A stretch of 64,000 nucleotides of DNA from Acidobacteriota bacterium. GTDB lineage: Bacteria; Acidobacteriota; Vicinamibacteria; Vicinamibacterales; UBA2999. Made by a program: the position numbers and the translations under genes. Location of the stretch: the NCBI GenBank assembly GCA_947465645.1, contig CANIBQ010000012.1, positions 1 through 64,000 of the forward strand, written 5' to 3'. A model generated the notes under the pieces. That model saw nothing but the letters and a program-made list of their open reading frames with translations, was not told where the DNA came from and did no database searches. This document shows, piece by piece, positions 51,744-60,229 of this stretch. Position 1 is the stretch's first letter, and each line of letters begins with the position of its first letter.

Positions 51744-52367
51744 GTGGTCCCATCTCCTGTGGATCAAGTGCGGCGGGGGCCTTCACGGCCCGCGGAACGT
51801 AAACGCTGCGCGTGGGCAGGCGACGACCCGCTGATGCAGGCCTATCACGACGAGGAGTGGGGCGTGCCGCAGCGCGACGCACGCATGCTGTGGGAGATGC
51901 TGATGCTCGAAGGCTTCCAGGCCGGCCTCGCCTGGATCACCGTGCTGCGGAAGCGCCAGGAATTCCGGAAGGCGTTTGCCGGCTTCGACCCCGCCGTTGT
52001 GGCCCGCTACGGCACACGCGACATCGACCGGTTGATGAAGAACGCCGGCATCATCCGAGCCAGGGCCAAGATCGAAGCCACGATCGCCGGGGCCCGCATC
52101 TACTGCGAGATGCGCGACCGAGCCGAGGATTTCCGGGAATTGTGCTGGTCGTTTACCGACGGGCGGCCGGTGAAGAGCACGGGCAAGACGTTTCCAACCC
52201 AAACGCCGCTCTCCGAGGTCATCTCAAAGGACCTGAAGCGCCGCGGCTTCAAGTTCGTCGGCCCCACCATCGTCTACGCCTGGATGCAGGCCGTCGGCAT
52301 CGTCAACGACCACTCGATCGATTGCTTCAGGCGGGCTCAGGATAGCCAGCAACGCGGTAGCCGGTAG
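51744..52367 (+). CDS. tag: DNA-3-methyladenine glycosylase I
   Basis: The protein matches Tag over its whole length: RCAWAGDDPLMQAYHDEEWG at the start of the domain, LEGFQAGLAWITVLRKR, and FKFVGPTIVYAWMQAVGIVNDH near the end. The zinc ligands are the Cys of RCAW, the His of YHDEEWG, and the His and Cys of NDHSIDCF. It removes 3-methyladenine from alkylated DNA. The start is uncertain: GTG codons at 51744, 51759 and 51768 all precede the domain. I give the first, but 51759 is as likely. It is divergent from the crystallin gene. Confidence 0.9.
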   Translation: MVPSPVDQVRRGPSRPAERKRCAWAGDDPLMQAYHDEEWGVPQRDARMLWEMLMLEGFQAGLAWITVLRKRQEFRKAFAGFDPAVVARYGTRDIDRLMKNAGIIRARAKIEATIAGARIYCEMRDRAEDFRELCWSFTDGRPVKSTGKTFPTQTPLSEVISKDLKRRGFKFVGPTIVYAWMQAVGIVNDHSIDCFRRAQDSQQRGSR

Positions 52368-52416
52368 CTGGTTACGACTACCAGCTACCGACTACCGACT
52401 ACTGACAACTGACAAC
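52355..52416. repeat. GTCAGTTG/GGTAGC repeat element, copy B
   Basis: A perfect 11-base hairpin, CGGTAGCTGGT (52362-52372) and ACCAGCTACCG (52380-52390) with a 7-base loop, is followed by CGACTACCGACTAC and two CTGACAACTGACAACTG-type units. Copy A at 46841 has the same parts in opposite order. It lies between the convergent ends of tag and TonB receptor 6 and may also stop transcription. Confidence 0.6.
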
Positions 52417-52420
52417 TGCT

Positions 52421-55402
52421 CTAGAAATCCAACTGCAGCACGAGCTTCGCAAAGCGGGCGCTGAGGATCTCCTCTGGCGCCAGCCAGTTGTCGTAGCTTT
52501 CGCTCACGCTGAGCACATCGTTCGAGTTCAGCGCATTGTAGAGGTCGAAGCCGACGGTTGCGCGCCGGGCGCCGAACCGAAGGATCTTCGCAAACCGCAG
52601 GTCGAGCTGATTCATCCGCTCGCCGTACATCGTCCGCGGCTCGACCAGGCTCACGACCACGCTGCTCGCGTTACCCGAGAGGCTCCGACCCAGCGTCTGA
52701 GCGACGACGGCATTCGGCACGATGAAGTTGGCGGCGATCTCCGGTCCCGGCAGGTTCTGGAGCGAGGCCGACATCTGGACGTCGACGACGGGTATCACAA
52801 ACGAACCGAGCAGCTTGACCTGCGTCTGGAACGTCCCGGGGGCGTCGCAGAACTGCCTGGGGATGGACGCGCCGCGCGTGGCGCCAGCGGAGCGATCGAC
52901 GAAAGGCCCTCCCTCGATCATCGACCCCGGCACCCTGGCCGCCAGATCGCAATTGTTCTTGCTTTCACGCTCGGTGCTCGTGCCGCCCTGGATCAGCACC
53001 CCCGCCCGCGGCCGCGCGCTCAGCGTCACGTCGAAGCCGTTGAAGACGTTGGTCTCCTTGCCGTAATTCTTCGACAGGCTGACATACTCGTCTGACTGCC
53101 CGAACTTCGACGGGTTGACGTTGTAGAGACCGTTGAGCACGTAGCCGCCGCCGTCCGGCAGGCGCGAATCGACCGGCGCCGTCACCCTGTACTCGTTGAA
53201 ATCCGCCGGGGTCACCGCCCTGTTCTCGACCGCCGCGAGGTTGCCGAACGCCGTCCGCCAGTAGGCGACGTCGAGCGCCACTCCACTCATGAGCTGCTGC
53301 TGCACGCCGGCCGAGAACTGCCAGTTGTCGTAGCGAGTGCCCCAACCGGTCATCGCATCCTGATCGAAGGCGCGGCCCGGCTGGGTGCTGCCGAAGGCGC
53401 GGTTCGCGAACGCCCCGCATTCGCCGTTGGCCAACGGGTTGATCAGATCGCAATCGGGCACGAAGTCGCGATCGGCGTCGTTCCATGACCGCGTCGTGCT
53501 GGTGACCAGCGCTCCTACCGGAGACCCGGCCGCCCCCCAGATCGTGCTGCGGTCCTGCGCCACCAGGTAGTGGTTGAAACTCGCCTTCACCGCCGTCTTC
53601 CCGTTGCCAAACGCGTCTATCGCCACGCTGGTCCGCGGTGACAGGTTGTGCCACGACGCCCCGTTTGTTTCGGGGGTCACGATGTTGCGATTGGGCGTCC
53701 ACACGCTCGGGCCGACGGTCACCTCGGGAAACTTGATGCGTGCAAAGGAGTACCGCAGGCCGCCGCTCATGGTCACGCGGCCCCTGGTCCAGCGGTCCTG
53801 CACGAACAGCCCGTGATCGGCATCGAGGTTCGTCACCAGCCTGAACGGTGTCGCGTTCAGCGTCAGCCGGTTCGGCACGCCGCGATTGAACCGGTACTCG
53901 ATTGGCGCGTCCACCGTGAAGTTGAAGTCGTCGTTCGGGACCTCGCCGTAGACGAAGCCGGCTTTGAGGGAATGGGCCCCGGTGACGTACGACGTGACCG
54001 CGCGCCCGTAGAGCAGGTTGTTCTCGCTGATCCTGCCGACGGAGGTGCCACGGTAGCGGAGGCCGGTGGACTGCTCCTGTACCGGGATCAACGGCACGGC
54101 GCCGGTCGTGAAGTACGGATTCGGGTTGGCGCGCGACACGACGGTCTTCATGCTCAGGACCTTCGCCTCGAGCAGGAGGCGGTTCGTGACCGGTGCCGTC
54201 CAGTCGCCAGAGATCTGCCGTGCGGGGCTACCGACCGTGTAGTTCGCGATATTGGCTTCGGGCGAAATCGTCGCTAGCAACTGTCTCGGACAGTCGCACA
54301 GGCGCGACGACTCGTAGTGAACCGCGAACTTGTGCCGCGCGGTTGCCTGCCACGTGAGCCGGTGCGTGAAAGACCGGAGCGTCTGCTCGGTCGACGCCTG
54401 CTCGCCGGGCTCGTAGGTCCAGACGTTCGGGTTGCCGGCGTTCTTGTTGAAAAACACCGGGGCGTAGTTGAACACGCGGCTGTAGCGTGCCGACGTGTTG
54501 AACCACAGCTTGTCCTGCACGATCGGACCGCCAATGGTCGGGTTGATGTCGAGGAGCTGCTTGAGGGTGTTGCGAGCGCCGAGGCCCTGGTCCCGCAGTT
54601 CCTGCGTCAGGTTATTCCCCGCCATCGCCTTGTTCGAGAAAGCGCCGATGAACGCACCGCGGAAGACGTTGCCACCCTCGCGCGGGATGACGTTGATATG
54701 CACGCCGCCCCATGCCTGCTCCGCGTCAACGCCACCGGTATCGACGGTCACTTCCTGATACGCGCCCAGGTTGGGGGCATTGACGGTAATGCGGTACGTC
54801 GTGTTGACTGGCACACCCCCGACCATCAGCCGCGCGTCCCTCGAGCCACGCACCGCCAGCCCGCCGGCTGACTGGCCCTCTCCCAGGTTGCCACCGACGT
54901 CCCTGTTCCCCGTGACACCGACCGTGAGCTGGGCCAGGCTGGTGATCACGCGGCCCGCGGGAAGCGCCTCGAGGACTTCCTGATCGAGGACACGCTGCCG
55001 TGCCGTGCTCTGGACGTCGACGACGGGAGCCTCGCCCGTCACCGTGATCGTCTCCTCGAGCGACCCGACGCGCAGCTCGCCGTTCACCGACGCGACGAAT
55101 GTGCCGCTGAGCTCGATGCCGTCGCGCCTGGCGATGCTGAAGCCGGGCAACGTGAACGTCACCGAGTAGACACCCGGGCGCAGGTTCTCGACCCGGTACT
55201 GGCCGCCACCGTCGGTCACCGCGACCCGGACCTTCTCAATCAGCGCGGGGCTCGACGCTTCTACCGTCACGCCCGGCAACACCGCACCGGAGGCATCGCG
55301 CACCACGCCGGCAATCGACGCCTGGGCATAGACCGCCGCGGGGGCGATCGCGAATCCTAGGAACACCACGAGTGCGGGCCACAAACCACGGTACTTTGAC
55401 AT
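52421..55402 (-). CDS. TonB-dependent receptor 6, Oar-like
   Basis: The ATG at 55402 has GGAG upstream and opens a signal peptide (AVYAQ); the ATG at 55441 is rejected. The product has 993 residues: carboxypeptidase-regulatory domain (ASIAGVVRDASGAVLPG), plug entry LEETITVTGEAPVVDV, barrel ending VLQLDF. Unlike the others it has no redox enzyme beside it; a secreted alpha/beta hydrolase ends 45 bases upstream on the same strand, so the pair may handle an ester or peptide. Confidence 0.88.
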   Translation of the reverse strand: MSKYRGLWPALVVFLGFAIAPAAVYAQASIAGVVRDASGAVLPGVTVEASSPALIEKVRVAVTDGGGQYRVENLRPGVYSVTFTLPGFSIARRDGIELSGTFVASVNGELRVGSLEETITVTGEAPVVDVQSTARQRVLDQEVLEALPAGRVITSLAQLTVGVTGNRDVGGNLGEGQSAGGLAVRGSRDARLMVGGVPVNTTYRITVNAPNLGAYQEVTVDTGGVDAEQAWGGVHINVIPREGGNVFRGAFIGAFSNKAMAGNNLTQELRDQGLGARNTLKQLLDINPTIGGPIVQDKLWFNTSARYSRVFNYAPVFFNKNAGNPNVWTYEPGEQASTEQTLRSFTHRLTWQATARHKFAVHYESSRLCDCPRQLLATISPEANIANYTVGSPARQISGDWTAPVTNRLLLEAKVLSMKTVVSRANPNPYFTTGAVPLIPVQEQSTGLRYRGTSVGRISENNLLYGRAVTSYVTGAHSLKAGFVYGEVPNDDFNFTVDAPIEYRFNRGVPNRLTLNATPFRLVTNLDADHGLFVQDRWTRGRVTMSGGLRYSFARIKFPEVTVGPSVWTPNRNIVTPETNGASWHNLSPRTSVAIDAFGNGKTAVKASFNHYLVAQDRSTIWGAAGSPVGALVTSTTRSWNDADRDFVPDCDLINPLANGECGAFANRAFGSTQPGRAFDQDAMTGWGTRYDNWQFSAGVQQQLMSGVALDVAYWRTAFGNLAAVENRAVTPADFNEYRVTAPVDSRLPDGGGYVLNGLYNVNPSKFGQSDEYVSLSKNYGKETNVFNGFDVTLSARPRAGVLIQGGTSTERESKNNCDLAARVPGSMIEGGPFVDRSAGATRGASIPRQFCDAPGTFQTQVKLLGSFVIPVVDVQMSASLQNLPGPEIAANFIVPNAVVAQTLGRSLSGNASSVVVSLVEPRTMYGERMNQLDLRFAKILRFGARRATVGFDLYNALNSNDVLSVSESYDNWLAPEEILSARFAKLVLQLDF

Positions 55403-55447
55403 TGTCACTCCACGAAAACGTTCAGAGACTATTGGAGACATTCACGC

Positions 55448-56905
55448 TCACTTGAAAAACCATCGAACGACGCTGTAGGTCGCCGAGGCGAGTTGTCGGG
55501 GCATTTCAAGATGACCATAGTGAGTCATCGGCAGGTCCCAGACGATGATGCGGACCTTCGCGTTGGGATTCTTCCTGCGATATTCGCTGGCAACCGAAAC
55601 CTCCAGGGCCTTCATCGGATCTTCGGGCACCCAGTGGTTGTAATCATGGCGGGCCACCATCCACACCATGTGCGTGTAGCCATCCATGCGCGTGTAGTAG
55701 CTCGAGAAGAGGTCCTTGTTCACATCCTCAAGGTTCACGCCCCAGGGATTGCCAGTCTGTTTGAGAAGGCTCTCTATTTCGACTTCGATACGACCCTTGT
55801 CGTCCAGGTCCCGGCTATGCTCGATTTGCTGGATCTGCTGTTTGAAATTGGGCCGGCGGCGGCGCTCGGCGTCGAGCCACCGTTCGGCGATCTGCACCGT
55901 GGACATTCCAGGCTCGTACAACGGGTTCAGCCAGCGGCTGTAGTCCCGGCCGTACCCCGCCGCGTTGCGGCGCGCGAGAACCTGGAGAGGCGTCGGCTTG
56001 CCACGACCTCCGGCCGGCCGTTCAACACCCTTCCGCGCTTCGGCGATGAGAAACAACCGCGCCGGGCCGCCACTGCCCCACCCCAGGAAACGCCCCTTGA
56101 GCCGCGGACGCAATTCCGGATCGTCGTTGGCCAGCATCGCGAGCTCACCGGACGTCGAGTGCCCGATGATGAAGATGTCACCCTGCGTGTGCTTCGTAAT
56201 CAGCGCCTTCAGGCCCTGCATCACGACACCGTTCGTGAAGAGGGCGTTTCGCAGCTCGTATTCCCCCATCGAGAGGTCGCGATCGAGCAGGTACGCGGGC
56301 TGCCGTTGCGGACTCTCGATCGGCTCCTCCCAGCCACCGTATTTGAAGTTCCCGGGGATCGTGACAATCATCACGTTGAGCTTCTGCGCGAGATACTGCC
56401 CCCAGCCGGGACGATTCTTCAGATCGACGTAGAACTCGTAGACGTTGGCCGCGCCGCCGTTGATGATGAAGAGCCACGGGTAGTTTTTCGCGTTGGGATC
56501 GAGGCTGGTGAGCCGCAGGCCCGTGATATCCCAGTCCAGGTTGTAGCGGCTGTAGCGCTCGACGATCCAATCAGCCTTGTAGCCCAGGGTTGCGGCCGGA
56601 ATCCTGGCCACGTCGCGCGGATCGAAGGCGCCTCCCGGTGCCTTCAGGGCCAGTTCGGTGACGGCTCTGCCCCCGTCGGGCAGCGTGAACTCGTTCCCGA
56701 GCGCGCGGAAATCAGCCTCGGCAAGCGAGACGAACGGGGACGTGTCGTTGTCGAGGAGGGTCCAGATTCCCTGCTCGACCTCGCGGGAGGTCCTCTCTGC
56801 GGGCGTGGACGCTTCCTGACGCCCGGCCGCGTGGGTGGGCTGCATCAGCCACGCACAGGTCAGCACCGCCACGGCCGCTGCAAATCGGGTCACTGTGTTT
56901 TTCAT
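55448..56905 (-). CDS. Secreted alpha/beta hydrolase with unusual nucleophile elbow
   Basis: The product has 485 residues from ATG 56905, with GGGAG upstream and a signal peptide (to THAAG). Hydrolase elements are WLFIINGGAANVYEFYVDLK, VTIPGNFKYGGWEEP, the nucleophile segment FIIGHSTSGELAML and a late catalytic His in THYGHLEMPRQLA. The elbow reads G-H-S-T-S rather than G-x-S-x-G. Central residues contain a long charged insertion (DAERRRRPNFKQQIQQIEH). The substrate is unknown. It lies directly upstream of TonB receptor 6 on the same strand and is probably its operon partner. Confidence 0.75.
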   Translation of the reverse strand: MKNTVTRFAAAVAVLTCAWLMQPTHAAGRQEASTPAERTSREVEQGIWTLLDNDTSPFVSLAEADFRALGNEFTLPDGGRAVTELALKAPGGAFDPRDVARIPAATLGYKADWIVERYSRYNLDWDITGLRLTSLDPNAKNYPWLFIINGGAANVYEFYVDLKNRPGWGQYLAQKLNVMIVTIPGNFKYGGWEEPIESPQRQPAYLLDRDLSMGEYELRNALFTNGVVMQGLKALITKHTQGDIFIIGHSTSGELAMLANDDPELRPRLKGRFLGWGSGGPARLFLIAEARKGVERPAGGRGKPTPLQVLARRNAAGYGRDYSRWLNPLYEPGMSTVQIAERWLDAERRRRPNFKQQIQQIEHSRDLDDKGRIEVEIESLLKQTGNPWGVNLEDVNKDLFSSYYTRMDGYTHMVWMVARHDYNHWVPEDPMKALEVSVASEYRRKNPNAKVRIIVWDLPMTHYGHLEMPRQLASATYSVVRWFFK

Positions 56906-57057
56906 GATCACGTCTCCCTTACCCGAACGAGCAGCATCGCCGCAGGACATGGATCCAGCGGTATCCGAATCGAGAAAATGGGCGGGCGCCAGGGCGATAT
57001 CTTACTCCGGCGAACGTTCCCGTACACTTGAGTGATGGACTGGCTGGTCCGAGCGTC

Positions 57058-58131
57058 ATGACGCTCGACGACCTGCGGCGCTCGGCGGTAGCCCGCAGCC
57101 TCTTCACGCCGACGACCCTGCAGCGCGCGCTCGACAACCTGGGATTCCTGCAAGCCGATCCCATCCGGGCACCGGCGCGGGCGCAGGACCTCGCGCTGCG
57201 TCATCGGGTGATCGGTTACCGCGCCGGCGATCTCGAGCGTCGCTATTCCAGCCTGAACGTCCACGAGGATTTCGTCGTCAACTACGGCTTCGTCACGAGC
57301 GCCGTGCAGGCACTCATGCATCCGCGCGGCGGTCCTACCCCGTGGACGAGGGGCCGCGGGAGGCACGTGCGTGCCCTGCTGGACTTCGTCCGCTCGCGCG
57401 GCTCGGTGCATCCTCGCGAAGTCGATGCGCACTTTGCTCATGGGAGGGTGACCAACTACTGGGGCGGTTCCTCCAGCGCCACCACACACCTGCTCGAGGC
57501 GATGCATTACCGCGGGTTATTGCGCGTAGTGCGCCGCGAGGCCGGGATCCGCATCTACGCCGCGCACGAGCACGAGGCTGCTCCGCGCGGCATCGCCGAG
57601 CGGCGCGCCCACCTCGACGCGCTGGTCGACGTCATCGTCTGCAAGTACGCCCCGCTTCCGGCGGCGAGCCTGTCGTTCCTGGTAAGGCGGCTCCGTTACG
57701 CGGTTCCGCAGTGGACCGGTGACATCTCGTCCGCGCTCGAGCGCGCGAAGCGTCGTCTCCTCCATGCACGCGTCGAGGGAGTCGATTGGTACTGGCCGGA
57801 CGAACCGGCGCCCGAGGCCGCCATGGACGACCAGGTGCGCCTGCTGGCGCCGTTCGATCCGGTCGTCTGGGACCGCCGCCGCTTTGAGATCCTCTGGGGC
57901 TGGGCCTACCGGTTCGAAGCGTATACCCCCGCCCCGAAGCGCACGCTCGGTTACTACGCGCTCCCATTGCTGTGGCGTGACCGTGTCATCGGCTGGGGGA
58001 ATCTATCGGTCAAGAACGGGACGCTGCAGTCGGACTTTGGCTACGTCGCGTCGCCGCCACGGGATCGAGGATTCCGCCGCGGACTCGACCAAGAGCTCGA
58101 TCGCATGCGCGTCTTCTTGGCTAGTCGGTAG
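57058..58131 (+). CDS. AlkX/YcaQ-type winged-helix DNA glycosylase
   Basis: The product has 357 residues from ATG 57058; the frame is open from a TTG at 57028, but the ATG begins the domain. The HTH_42 fold is clear: LGFLQADPIRAPARAQDLALRHRV near the N-terminus carries the catalytic Q-x-D (Gln32, Asp34) of the AlkX branch, and the C-terminal half has LLAPFDPVVWDRRRFEILWG with GYYALPLLWRDRVIGWGNLSV. These enzymes unhook interstrand crosslinks or remove bulky N7 adducts. Together with tag, 5 kb away, the region has two base-damage glycosylases. Confidence 0.85.
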   Translation: MTLDDLRRSAVARSLFTPTTLQRALDNLGFLQADPIRAPARAQDLALRHRVIGYRAGDLERRYSSLNVHEDFVVNYGFVTSAVQALMHPRGGPTPWTRGRGRHVRALLDFVRSRGSVHPREVDAHFAHGRVTNYWGGSSSATTHLLEAMHYRGLLRVVRREAGIRIYAAHEHEAAPRGIAERRAHLDALVDVIVCKYAPLPAASLSFLVRRLRYAVPQWTGDISSALERAKRRLLHARVEGVDWYWPDEPAPEAAMDDQVRLLAPFDPVVWDRRRFEILWGWAYRFEAYTPAPKRTLGYYALPLLWRDRVIGWGNLSVKNGTLQSDFGYVASPPRDRGFRRGLDQELDRMRVFLASR

Positions 58132-58158
58132 TTGGCTTTCCCCCTAATATGGAACACC

Positions 58159-59145
58159 GTGAAAGCGATTCTGCACACCCGGTACGGATCTCCCGACCTT
58201 CTCCAGTTCACGGACGTCGACAAGCCCCGGCCGAAGCACAACGAGGTCCTGATCGCCATACACGCGACCACGGTGTCTACCGGCGACTGCAACGTCCGCA
58301 ATTTCACCTTCGTGACCAGGTCGATGCTGCCGCTGGCGAAACTCATGTTCGGCGTCGGACGGCCCTGGAAACCGCGTGTCCTTGGAACGGAATTGAGCGG
58401 CGAGGTTCAATCCGTGGGCAAAGACGTGACGAGATTCAGGAAGGGCGACCGGGTCGTGGCCTCGACCGCCATGGCGGGCGGCGGGCACGCCGAATACGCA
58501 TGCCTCCGCGACAACGCGGCGGTGGCGATCATTCCGGATTCGCTGAGCTGGGAAGAGGCCGTGGCGCTTCCCTTTGGGGCGAACACGGCGTTGTATTTCC
58601 TCCGGACCCTGGGAAAGATTCAGGCCGGGCAGCAGGTGCTGATCATCGGCGCGTCGGGAAGCGTTGGCTCGGCCGGGGTGCAACTGGCCAAACACTTCGG
58701 GGCCACCGTGACCGCGGTGTGCAGCGGCGCGAATGTGGCCATGGTGAAGGCCCTGGGCGCGGACACAGTCATCGACTACACGAAGGACGATTTCACCAGA
58801 GACAGCAAGACTTACGACCTGATCTTCGACGTTGTCGGCGCGACCACGTTTGGCCGCTGCACACATGCGCTGAAGCCCACGGGCGTCTACCTGCCCTGCA
58901 TCATGGGCGTGAACGACCTGTTCCGGATCCTATGGACCTCGATCCGCGGCGGCAAGAAGATCAAGGGCGGCGTGGCGCTCGAAGATCTTGACCGACTGAA
59001 CTACATCCTGGACCTTGCCGCGGCCGGCACGCTCGAGCCGGTCATCGACAGACGCTTTTCCCTGGAGCAGACCGCGGACGCCTTCAAGCACGTCGAGAGA
59101 GGGCACAAGAAGGGCAACGTCGTGATCACGGTCGCGCACGGATGA
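58159..59145 (+). CDS. Zinc-independent medium-chain oxidoreductase (quinone reductase-like)
   Basis: The product has 328 residues from GTG 58159 (MKAILHTRYGSPDLLQF); an earlier TTG at 58132 adds residues unlike the family. The Rossmann motif is VLIIGASGSVGSAGVQLAKHFGA, followed by DVVGATTFGR. The structural and catalytic zinc Cys clusters of alcohol dehydrogenases are missing, and VLGTELSGEV is present, as in quinone oxidoreductases and enoyl reductases. NADPH is the likely cofactor. It converges on the VWA gene with only 4 bases between stops. Confidence 0.85.
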   Translation: MKAILHTRYGSPDLLQFTDVDKPRPKHNEVLIAIHATTVSTGDCNVRNFTFVTRSMLPLAKLMFGVGRPWKPRVLGTELSGEVQSVGKDVTRFRKGDRVVASTAMAGGGHAEYACLRDNAAVAIIPDSLSWEEAVALPFGANTALYFLRTLGKIQAGQQVLIIGASGSVGSAGVQLAKHFGATVTAVCSGANVAMVKALGADTVIDYTKDDFTRDSKTYDLIFDVVGATTFGRCTHALKPTGVYLPCIMGVNDLFRILWTSIRGGKKIKGGVALEDLDRLNYILDLAAAGTLEPVIDRRFSLEQTADAFKHVERGHKKGNVVITVAHG

Positions 59146-59149
59146 AGCG

Positions 59150-60097
59150 CTAATTTTTTGGCGCGACGTAGCTCTTTTTCGCCCGCGGCTTGAGCCCGCG
59201 CTGCGAGACCCGGACGTCGATGTCGTGCACCTTGCCGTCCCGTCTGGGCAACGCGAAGCCAAGCAGGTACTGGCTGTGGAGCTCGTCGGCGACCTGGGCG
59301 AAGGCCGCGGCGAGATCTTCACCGAAGCGAATCTCCGTGTAGCCGCCGCCGGTTTCTTCCGCGACGCGCGCGAGACCGGGGTCGGCGAGATCGGCGGTCA
59401 GCATCGCCTGCAGCGCACCGGGACCGATCCCGGGCATGCCCGGCCGCTGGCCACGGCTACGCATCCCAATCCCGTAGACCATCACGTCATCGTCGCGCGC
59501 CCGATCGATGACTTCGACCTGGCTGACGTTGCGCTGGCGAAAGCTGATCGGTCCGCTGTCTTTTCCGTCGCTGAGGACGAGGACGACCCGACGCTCGGCG
59601 CCTTCGTCTCCAAACGCATCCATCGCTTCGTCCACGGCGCGCCACAGCGGCGTCGGCGCATCAGAGGCAATCCTGTCTGGCAACGCCCGCCGAAGCTCGT
59701 CGGGATTCTGCGTGAACACCGGACTGATGGTGACCTGGTGCCCGAACGAGCCCACTCGCGCGCGGTCGCCCGGACCAAGACGCCTGAATAGCTGCTCCGA
59801 CGCCGCTCGCAGCAGCGGCAGGTTGCCTTCCATGCTGCCCGATACGTCGAGCATGACGATCAGCCGGATGGCGCGGGGCGTGTTGTCGAAGAGGGTGATG
59901 GGCTGCGGCTTGCCTTCGTCGCGCACCTCGAAGACGTCCTGCGTGAGGTTGGTGACGAGCCGGCCATCGCGATCGGTCACGGTCGCGTAGACGTGCACGG
60001 CGTCCCCCGTGCCCCGAAACACCGGCTGCTGCCCCGCCACTCCAGCCGTCGCCATGACGCACGCGGCCAGTGTCATGAACCTCAGGGACCGCGTCAT
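59150..60097 (-). CDS. Exported VWA-domain protein (VWFA-related acidobacterial type)
   Basis: The product has 315 residues from ATG 60097 with a signal peptide (to GVAGQ). The frame stays open to 61156 only because it lies opposite the ABC ATPase gene. The domain carries the metal-adhesion motif DVSGSMEGN, a later Thr in DAPTPLW and Asp in LSDGKDSG. VHVYATVTDRDGRLVTNLTQDVFEVRDEGKPQ precedes it, as in the VWFA-related acidobacterial family. The C-terminal part is beta-rich (SQYLLGFALPRRDGKVHDID). It is probably a surface or envelope interaction protein. The ribosome site is weak. Confidence 0.85.
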   Translation of the reverse strand: MTRSLRFMTLAACVMATAGVAGQQPVFRGTGDAVHVYATVTDRDGRLVTNLTQDVFEVRDEGKPQPITLFDNTPRAIRLIVMLDVSGSMEGNLPLLRAASEQLFRRLGPGDRARVGSFGHQVTISPVFTQNPDELRRALPDRIASDAPTPLWRAVDEAMDAFGDEGAERRVVLVLSDGKDSGPISFRQRNVSQVEVIDRARDDDVMVYGIGMRSRGQRPGMPGIGPGALQAMLTADLADPGLARVAEETGGGYTEIRFGEDLAAAFAQVADELHSQYLLGFALPRRDGKVHDIDVRVSQRGLKPRAKKSYVAPKN

Positions 60098-60145
60098 AGG
60101 TACTAGTGATACCACGGGCAGGCGGCGCATGACAGAATCCTGCAC

Positions 60146-60229
60146 GGTCCGCCTGAAGGCGGACACTACGAATCCGGCGGACACTACGAACCCGGCGGAC
60201 ATTACGAACCCAGCGGACACGACGAACCC
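60146..60229 (+). repeat. GTCCGCC hairpin element E1 with tandem 18-base repeats
   Basis: GGTCCGCCTGAAGGCGGACA starts a 25-base sequence (60146-60170) found identically at 62448-62472; GTCCGCC pairs with GGCGGAC around TGAA. Three tandem 18-base units of the form AAyCCrGCGGACAyTACG follow (60171-60224), then AACCC and the ABC gene's ATG. In one frame this reads VRLKADTT followed by NPADTT copies. Confidence 0.75.
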
